From Fagopyrum homotropicum (Eukaryota > Streptophyta > Magnoliopsida > Caryophyllales > Polygonaceae), in contig BSWB01000001.1 in the NCBI GenBank assembly GCA_033239125.1, positions 160,665,481 through 160,729,480 on the forward strand: DNA of 64,000 bases, in the 5' to 3' direction. Made by a program: the position numbers and the translations under genes. Each line of letters begins with the position of its first letter. Position 1 is the stretch's first letter. Positions 56,674 through 64,000 of the stretch are shown piece after piece. Below the pieces are notes generated by a model, which was not told the DNA's origin, did not search any database, and worked only from the letters and a program-made list of their open reading frames with translations.

Positions 56674-57571
56674 GTACAGTAGTCCTCTTACTATACTCTT
56701 TAGAAGTCAGTCAGCTAGATCCTTTGCCGGTTACAGCAGGCAACTTAGTATTAATATTACCTTTTTAGTAAATGACTTTGATGATTATTGACTCAAAGAG
56801 AACTCTTTATTGTACATTTAGAAGCTTGTTTAGTTACTAGAAGTGACCTATAGATGAACCTTCATCATCTCTATGTGAGTTTGTAGCTTCTGCTCATCTA
56901 ATACGGATCAGGGTCATAAAATTACCGAATCGGATATCCGAATATGCACAGGTTTGAGATTCTTGAGCTGCATAGTGATGGAATCTTGAGTTGTGGTGCA
57001 TAATGACTAATAGATGCAAAATTTTCTGACGTTTAACACGCGGAAGAATGATTTGATGATGTAGATGAATGGAGTCCACACTTGGTGCAGAAGCAATCCA
57101 TGTTGAAAGTGAGAGATGGGAAGACATTGTTGCGCAATGGAGGCAAAGGGAATAAAGGGTCTTTTTCTGGTCAGTATACCTAAACTATCAAACAAAATGC
57201 CTTTCACATAGAGTTTGAAATTTTCGGGCATTTAAGTTCCTTGCCTCCTTGCAAATCATTTCGATCAGCACAAGTTTTTGGGAGCATTTGGTTTGTCATA
57301 TTCTTTGAGAGAGATTTTGGGTCCGTTCGATATTACATAAACATCCCACTGAATCTACGTGGTGGGTTTGGGTCTAATGTGTTCGCTCGTATGCACACGA
57401 TTCGATCTATGACTCGAACTTAAGCAAGATTGTGCAACAGAGAGTAGAGAGGGAAACTTCAATATAACATTTCATTATTTAGCTTCTCACGACCATCAAA
57501 ACTTGAAAACCCGTCACCCGTATTTTATCGGATTTCCGTCTATTTGTTTGAGTGGAGTGATCGGATATCGG
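56674..57571. other. 3' flank of NET1 and intergenic DNA
   Basis: Probable 3' untranslated region to about 56900. The string GTCTAATGTGTTCGCTCGTA (about 57373) resembles GTCTAATGCGCATGTGCGTT in the LTR-like relic near 21950, so a further scrap of that family is likely. No gene was recognised. Confidence 0.4.
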
Positions 57572-57938
57572 TAGGGATGAGCATTTTCGGATATCCGATC
57601 TGATGACCTAGATATCTGATCTGATAATTCTATTAAAGTTTGATCCGAATTCGATCCGAATACCCGGATATCTACACTTTTATTTGGATCGGATATCCTA
57701 TCCAAAAAATTTATTACTATACTAGTCGGATATATTCGATCCGACCTTTTCCTCAAAACCTCGATCCGTATCCGATCTGATCCGATGATGTGAAAAATAC
57801 TCCCGGATCGGATGAGACTCGGACCGCCAACTACCGAATATTCCCGGATTCAGATTTTTTCGGATTAGATCTTCGGATTTACAGATCGGATTAAAGGGAT
57901 TGGATTTTTTTTGGTATATACGGATAAGAGAATCCCTA
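57572..57938. repeat. hAT-like GGATATCCGATC-rich element
   Basis: The left end TAGGGATGAGCATTTTCGGA and the complement of the right end TAGGGATTCTCTTATCCGTA form a short inverted repeat. The body is rich in GATCCGA, CGGATATC and related self-complementary strings. The structure resembles the two hAT MITEs at 42982 and 48440. The flanking octamers do not match, so a target duplication is not demonstrated. Confidence 0.5.
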
Positions 57939-58500
57939 GTGATGGACCATTTTAGCTTTGAAGCTAGAAAAGGAAGCTAAAAATGATGATGCAATGAAGA
58001 AGGAGCCCACTAGGATGGCATAGAAGCACGCGAAGCTCTTTTTGACAAGTGCTTTATTATTGGTGGTGGGCTAAGCACTGTCCTCGTAATTGGTCCCATT
58101 CTGATGAGTCTCAGATTCAGCTTTGCTCTCTCCAACTACAGCAGGTTGGGGCTGAAGAAGACGAACCACAGGGTTAAAGTTCAATTTTTTACAAGGGTAA
58201 TCGACAAAATCCTATCAGTTTTTACCTCATCAATTTGTCTGCCTTATAGTGTTAGATGTTGATAACTCTTTGTGAAGTTGCAACACTTTTTCACTTCAGT
58301 CACTTTCTTCTCATCCTTCTTTCTCCAATGTCATAGAGTTAAATTTGATTTGTCACAATTTTGATGCTATTAGCCTCGGTGAATTAAAGTTTAACTCCCT
58401 TTTAACTTGTGGAATCAATGGTTTTTATCTTTGACCAACATTGCTCAAAAAGATGAAGATTTTCAGCTTTACAACATGTCAACTTCTTTTTATTACTACA
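57939..58500. other. Intergenic without recognised gene
   Basis: Nothing recognised on either strand. Confidence 0.4.
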
Positions 58501-59190
58501 AATGTGAAACTTTTTTACACTAAAGGAGAAGTAGCAATTATAAGATAGTACCACACTACCCATCTAAGGTGTGCACTTCTTTTTACAAAATCATCTATGA
58601 TTAGGAGCATTTTCGCAAAATACAATCCTAAATGAGTTGCTCGGCTCGTTTACAACTCGGGTCTAACTCGATTTGAGATTAAGCTAGCTCATACCCAACC
58701 TATTTTGTAATATGAACGAGTTCAACCAAACTTTGGCGAGCCAAACTCACATCGAACTTGAGTAGCTCGACTCTCGCATAATGAGCTTCAAATTAAGCTT
58801 CAATTCACTAAACCCCCCAAGATGTGTAGCTCATACTCACTTATTTTACATTAAAGGAGAAGTAGCAATTGTTAGATGTTATCACACTACACATCCATAA
58901 CCGTGTTGAGTAGGACTCTTATACGAGTTGAACGAGCTGTAATTTGGTAAATCTATGTTAAAATCATCTATAAATGAACCGACTTCAACCCGAACTTAAC
59001 TTTTGAATCGAGCCTAGCAATTAGGGGCATTTACGTAAAACACAATTCTAAATGAGTTGCTCGGCTCATTAAAAGCTCGAGTTCAACTCGATTTGAGATG
59101 AAACTCATACTCGACTTATGTTGTAATACGAACGAGTTCATTAAAAGCTCATGCCGAACTTGAGTAGCTCGACTCACGTACCTAATGACA
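58501..59190. repeat. Tandemly duplicated GCTCG-rich element
   Basis: Two blocks alternate. AAAGGAGAAGTAGCAATT occurs at about 58522 and 58853. TAAATGAGTTGCTCGGCTC occurs at about 58630 and 59049, each preceded by TTAGG(A/G)GCATTT. The strings AACTCGATTTGAGAT and GAGTAGCTCGACTC also recur. A segment of about 330-420 bases has therefore been duplicated in direct orientation. The GCTCG/CGAGC self-similarity resembles subterminal regions of hAT-like elements. Confidence 0.6.
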
Positions 59191-59562
59191 CTATAAAGGG
59201 AAGTGCCAAATAAGTAAGATCACAACAAAAGGCTTATTTATTGCACTCAACTGATCTCACATTCTGATGTCCAATTCTTTTCACGATCCGATAGGAAGTT
59301 ACAAAAGCTGAGTAAAACCTCTAATCTGAATTTTGATGTGAAGTATAATTGATAGAGAATTGCTTTTGTCTTTGTCTTGGTGTGAATACAAGAGGGACAA
59401 AGTTTCAGCCTATCCGCCTTTGACTGTACCCACAAAAGCAACACAGCACTCATCTCTCTCTCTCTATAGGCTTCTGATATCATCTCTCTAGCCCTGCCAA
59501 ATATTTCTTAAAAAGTAACCCATAAACTCAAATTCCAAACAAGCCCCAAAAAACTCAAAGCC
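59191..59562 (+). promoter_or_regulatory. Promoter/5' leader region of FORKED-like gene
   Basis: A CT microsatellite (CTCTCTCTCTCT, about 59454-59465) lies about 100 bases upstream of the ATG, as is common in plant 5' leaders. TATA-like sequence is not obvious. The minus-strand ORF at 59247-59483 is not supported. Confidence 0.4.
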
Positions 59563-62498
59563 ATGGAAGATACAAAACCAATGCTCAAGACCAACAAAAA
59601 CAATGTTGAACCCAGTAAATTACCAGAAAGTCCAAGGCTTCCAATGGAGTTTCTATCAAGATCATGGAGTTTATCAGCTCTTCAGTTATCAAAAGCTCTT
59701 TCTCATTCTATTCCTTCACTTGTTTCAAAAACTGGTATGATGAGTTCTTGTGCTACTCCACCTATAATGGAAGAAGAGTATGCTTCTGCTGAGGTTGAAG
59801 ATGAGTCTTACTCTCATTCTCGCATTGAAGATCATTACAACAAGCAAAGACATAGTTTTGTTGGCAACTCTTTCTCCTTTGCTTCTTCTGTTACCTCTCA
59901 GCTTGTTCTTGAACGTATTATGTCTCAATCTGTAAGTTCAAATTTTGCACTTGGATTCTTAATTCTCATGATTTTGTTCTTAGTGGGTTTTGATTATTTT
60001 CTTCTTTTGCAGGATGTTTCACCATTGACATCAGGAAGACCATCTTGTAGTGAGCCATTGCCAATGGGGAATGGAGGTCAGAGCTGTGGTTCCATCACTG
60101 ATCAGTTATCACTAGAAAGCCCTAGTCTTTCTCCTCCTCATCACCATGATTTTGATTACAAGGTCACCATTTTCCAAAATCTTTGATTACTTTTTTCCCG
60201 CCATTTTAGACTTTAAGTAAGAATTAAAAGTATTAATGGGCCAATTGGGCCCAAGTAACCCTGTTCATAATTTCAATATGATATCAAACATCCTTTTACT
60301 GTTTTCTTTCAATGATTAACCTTGTAGGGCCATGTGAGAAAAGCTTAAAGGTTACTACTTACTAACCAGGTTGTGTAACTTCATGTGAACCCTATAAGTA
60401 AAGATGAAACAAACTAAAGCTGCTTTGCTTAGGATATAAAGGAGTTTCAAAAGAAGGGAAATGTTAAAGTAATAGGAATAAAGATTGGTACTTCAAACAG
60501 CAAAACCCTCAACTTTGTCTCTTCAAGAAATTTAGGGAAACTGACCTTTTTTGACTCTGTTTCTCCTACCCTTTTGTCTTGCCTTCAAACTCCATCATAA
60601 ACGTGAAAGCTTGTCATCATTTACACAATTTTAAGTTTCTGTGTAATAAACAGCAAAAGAATGAGAAATGATGATTATTATATTTCCTTGGGCTTGTTGA
60701 ATGAGTAACTGATGTTTCTCTCTTAGTTTAATGTGGTTGAGATGTGTTTTTCTCCTCCCTACCTGCTCAAGTTAACGTTGTTGTCAGTTTCCTATGCATT
60801 TTTCACCTTCCATAACTGAGTTTCTACCTGTTTTTCCCTGTGAGGCTTCTGAGCAGTTCAGATATTCGAATCAAATTTTTTTACCCAGTTAAATTTGCAT
60901 TCTAACAGTATAAGTAACAGGAACTAAGTTATCTGGTATTTTTTTATTTAGAATTGATCACCTAGTCTAGCTAGAGCAATGAAATGAATAAAAAGCAAGT
61001 TTTCATTATGTGGGTCAGAGGTGTATGTATACACAAGACAATTATCTTAACCAGAACTATGATGAGGGTATTCTTTTTTAACTTTATACCATACTCTTTT
61101 GTTAATTTTGGAAGAATTCAGCTTTGCTTGGTATGAATTGTGTTTGGTATGAGTTCTTCATAGGCCTAACCAAACACGGGTCGTAGTTCAAACCAAACGG
61201 GTCCTAAGTTATAAAGGTCTTATTTTTCTTACTGATTGTAAGTTTGTATGCAGTTTCTTAGCTACAACAGTACCCCGAGGCTTCAAATCCCAACGGGTCG
61301 GGTAGGGCCTACAAACCCAAATGGTGGTGGTGGCGGTGGCAATGGTAAGACAGTGGGGAGGTGGTTGAAGGAACGGAGAGAAAAGAAGAAAGAGGAGGCT
61401 CGTGTTCAAAACGCGCAGCTCCACGCTGCTGTTTCGGTGGCTGCAGTAGCAGCGGCTGTAGCTGCTACTGCAGCAGCAACAGCATCCGCCTCTACAGGGA
61501 AAGACGAGCAGGCTGCGTTGACAGATGTTGCCATGGCCTCAGCAGCAACACTGGTGGCTGCTCGGTGCGTGGAGGCCGCAGAGGCCATGGGAGCTGAGCA
61601 TGACCACCTGGCAGCTGTGATTAGCTCCGCTGTTAACGTTCAGTCCCATGGCGACATCACAACTCTCACTGCAGCTGCTGCTACAGGTAAGTAGAATATA
61701 TACTATTTCAATCAGAACTAGGTAACATATTCAACAATGCACCATTTCATGGGGTGACAGCTCTTCGAGGAGCAGCAACGTTAAAGGCGAGAGCAATGAA
61801 GGAAGCTTGTAATATAGCAGCAGTATTACCTGTTGCTGTGGAGAAAGGACTCGGAATCAAGGCTGAGAAGAACGGCAATTGCTTTACCAGAAGTGCACAC
61901 AACTCATGTGGATCATTAGAAGATCAGAGCTTTGTTGGTCTCTGTAATGAAGAGCTTCTAGCCAGAGGCTCTGAGCTTCTTAAGCGCACTCGAACAGGTT
62001 CCACTTCAAACTCTCCAACTTTCCCACTTCAAATTCAATTCATTTAACACTCATATGGCTTGATTTTCAGGTGATCTCCACTGGAAACTCGTATCTGTGT
62101 ATATCAACAAAGAAGGTCAGGTGATGTTGAAAATGAAGAGTAGACATGTTGCAGGCACCCTCACCAAGAAGAAGAAGAGTTAAGCATAACATCCTCTTCC
62201 GCTTGTTTTTTACTCATTCAAAACTTTTTAATCAAATTCAAGACCTTTGTTTGTTCCTACAGAGGTGCTAATGGAGGTCTGCAGCAACATGCCAGCATGG
62301 CCAGAGAGGTACCATGTTGAAAGTGGAGAGGATCGATGCTACTTCGGGTTGAAGACAGCAAAAAACCGGGTGATTCAGTTCGAGTGCAAGAACCAAAAGG
62401 AGCATGATATATGGACCCAAGGGGTTTCAAGGCTCATCTTCCTTGCAAAAGAGAGAAGCAAGATAAACTTAAGAGATCTCTCCATTGGATCATCCTAA
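59563..62498 (+). CDS. FORKED-like / VAN3-binding protein (DUF828 + PH), 6 exons
   Basis: Exons 59563-59931, 60013-60162, 61254-61686, 61761-61997, 62071-62178 and 62263-62498 join in phase to 510 residues. The N-terminus has the conserved MEFLSRSWSLSA-LQLSKAL motif. DUF828 continues with VGRWLKERREKKKEEARVQN and an Ala-rich helical stretch (about 215-330). A PH-like domain follows (about 395-500; GDLHWKLVSVYINKEGQV, YFGLKTAKNRVIQFECKNQK, IWTQGVSRL). FKD1 and FKD1-like proteins bind the ARF-GAP VAN3 and phosphoinositides at the trans-Golgi, promoting PIN1 localisation and closed leaf veins. Intron 2 is 1.09 kb; the others are under 100 bases. Which FORKED-like paralog it is remains open. Confidence 0.94.
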
Positions 62499-62933
62499 GC
62501 TTTAGATAGACGAAACCGAAACACTATAATAAGACCATTTTTAGCTATTCTGAATTTCAGCTTTGGTTTGTTACTGTATTATTTGTTTAGCTGCACAAGA
62601 GCATATTGAAGTATATTACAAAAGCAAGTGTAGCCTTCATTCAAGCTTCAAGTTACTAAGCTTCACAAGGTATATAAATTCAGCAAAACAGCACCAAAAA
62701 CTGCTTAGATCCATTATAGAAGAAGAATTTATAAGGCAAAGTGAAACTGCACAAACAATTTACAGAAACACAACCATTTTTCTTCTTAATTTCACTGAAT
62801 TCCTGTTTAGATTCTAAAAGTAATGCCAATCAGTAGTTTTACGCATATATACAAGCTACAACTAGTTTTAAGCGTAAGAGGCTAACATCAATGAAAGTGG
62901 AAGGAAAAACTCGAGACAGACTGGTCGTCAAGT
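62499..62933. other. 3' flanks of convergent genes
   Basis: 3' flanks of the FORKED-like gene (+) and the LIFEGUARD-like gene (-). The ORF at 62563-62817 is unsupported. Confidence 0.5.
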
Positions 62934-63938
62934 TTAGCTGTCAGCTGCACTGAATAAGGTCAAGAGAGCCATGAAGAGGTTGATGACGTCGAGGTACAAT
63001 GCAACCGCAGCCCAGATGTACTCGTCATAAGAGTATCGTTTAATGATGTTGTTAGTGTCGTAAATGATGTACCCAGAGAAGATAATGGCACCCAAGCCAC
63101 CATAGATCATTACTGATAACTTGCCCAGTGGAAACAGCATCTAAAGAGTTCAAAATTAGATCATTAGTATATGACATTGAGAAAGGTGAATGATGAAACC
63201 GGGAAAATTCTTGTTACCTGAATCAAGCCAAAGAGGATCAAGACAATCAAAGCAGCAAACAAGAACGGACCAAGAAATTGGAAATCATGGCCTCTCCTCA
63301 CTGCCCAGAATGTGTAGAGTGTGAGACTGATGACTACAGCTGCAGTCAAGATGGCTGCTTCCAAGATAACCTTGCCTGTTGAGAACAGATAATACATTTC
63401 ATGAGAAGAGTAAAAGACATTCGATCAATCAAAGAAATAGCATTAAAAATGTCAAATATATTAACCAGAACACGCATTCATGAAAGATGACACCACAAAT
63501 TTTCATTCAGCAAACAAGTTTCATAAATTTCAACAGTTGACACTCAGTATGCCCAGTAATGGACTGAATGTTTCGTAGCCAATTTCTTGATGCAAAATAC
63601 AAGTCAGAATTATAGAAACCGCCATTACTAGCGCACAATTTCACAATCGTTACTGCGAGACTCGATCAAAGAATAACTATCATCGGAAGAATGCAAACCC
63701 TAAGCCATTTACTGGAACGATAAACGCATTTTTTATTGCAAGAAAATCAAACAAAATTCAATCGGAATAATCGCCGATCAAAATATAATAAAAAATAAAA
63801 AGCGTGGAATTTAGAGAACCTTACCATTGGTGAAAGCGCAACTCAACCCGACGGAAAAAGCGAGAGTAATCGTGAAAATCCCTAGCAGCAAATAGTTGAC
63901 CGGATGGCGCTGGTGGTAGTAGTACAACGGGCACAAAA
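62934..63938 (-). CDS. LIFEGUARD/Bax-inhibitor-1-like membrane protein, partial (5' end outside window)
   Basis: Three 3' exons are visible on the minus strand: 63938-63825, 63375-63218 and 63140-62934. They join in phase and encode about 159 C-terminal residues. Motifs are PLYYYHQRHPVNY, SVGLSCAFTNGKVILEAAIL, YTFWAVRRGHDFQFLGPFLF and the conserved end IIYDTNNIIKRYSYDEYIWA-AVALYLDVINLFM. These match plant LFG (TMBIM family) proteins, multi-pass endoplasmic-reticulum or tonoplast proteins that modulate cell death, calcium flux and mildew susceptibility. The first coding exon, including start codon and early helices, must lie beyond 64000. The exon starting at 63938 follows a clear TTTGCAG acceptor. 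Confidence 0.93.
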
Positions 63939-64000
63939 CTGCAAATCAACAAGGAAGACATATAACCGAATCTATAAACCCTACAGAATTCCAAAAGCCA

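Noticed and set aside
57572..57938. 8-bp target duplication for the GGATATCC-rich element
   Set aside because: Flanking octamers GATATCGG and GTGATGGA do not match, so I did not claim a demonstrated hAT insertion there.
61406..61588. Ala-rich minus-strand ORF
   Set aside because: It is the complement of the Ala-rich DUF828 exon of the FORKED-like gene.
1..64000. CRISPR arrays, operons, phage genes, rRNA genes, known conserved plant miRNAs
   Set aside because: I looked for regularly spaced repeats, Shine-Dalgarno-linked ORFs, rRNA sequence and the mature strings of the common plant miRNA families, and saw none. Absence of less conserved small RNAs cannot be excluded by eye.

Overview
The window is nuclear DNA from a flowering plant, most likely a eudicot. 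Protein genes are split by short GT-AG introns, the intergenic DNA is very AT-rich with (TA)n runs, and the mobile DNA is of plant type: an L1-type LINE with an RNase H domain, a Helitron, and Mutator-, hAT-, PIF/Harbinger- and Stowaway-like MITEs. I cannot name the species. There is no CRISPR array, operon or prokaryotic feature, and I found no previously undescribed system.

Layout. 0-8.4 kb is a gene cluster: a seed vicilin (2615-4485, +), a degenerate minisatellite just behind it, a DUF716 membrane protein gene with a one-base frameshift (5875-6737, +), and a VRN1/REM-type B3 gene (7108-8316, -). 8.9-22 kb is mostly mobile DNA: a 5'-truncated LINE scrap, a 6-kb LINE with intact target-site duplications but broken ORFs, a small Helitron, a Mutator-like MITE, a PIF MITE and an LTR-element relic. 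22.6-25.1 kb (-) is a ten-exon type I inositol polyphosphate 5-phosphatase. 25-38 kb is gene-poor; it holds a decayed six-exon copy of the KEOPS kinase gene BUD32/PRPK (32972-34720, -), a Stowaway MITE and a probable second Helitron. 38.2-39.0 kb (+) is a TFL1/CEN-like floral repressor. 39-50 kb is again gene-poor, with a short unknown ORF (-), an aminotransferase pseudogene and two hAT MITEs. 50.4-56.7 kb (+) is a NETWORKED1 actin-binding protein, 59.6-62.5 kb (+) a FORKED-like/VAN3-binding DUF828-PH protein, and 62.9 kb to the window edge (-) a LIFEGUARD/Bax-inhibitor-like membrane protein that continues beyond the window.

Functional links. The genes are independent transcription units. Two of them, the CVP2-type 5-phosphatase and the FORKED-like PH protein, belong to families known to act together in leaf-vein patterning, where phosphoinositides made by CVP2/CVL1 recruit FKD1 and the ARF-GAP VAN3. 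The vicilin promoter carries an RY motif near its TATA box, as expected for seed-specific control. All exon boundaries were read by eye from splice consensus, reading phase and family similarity; no database search was run.
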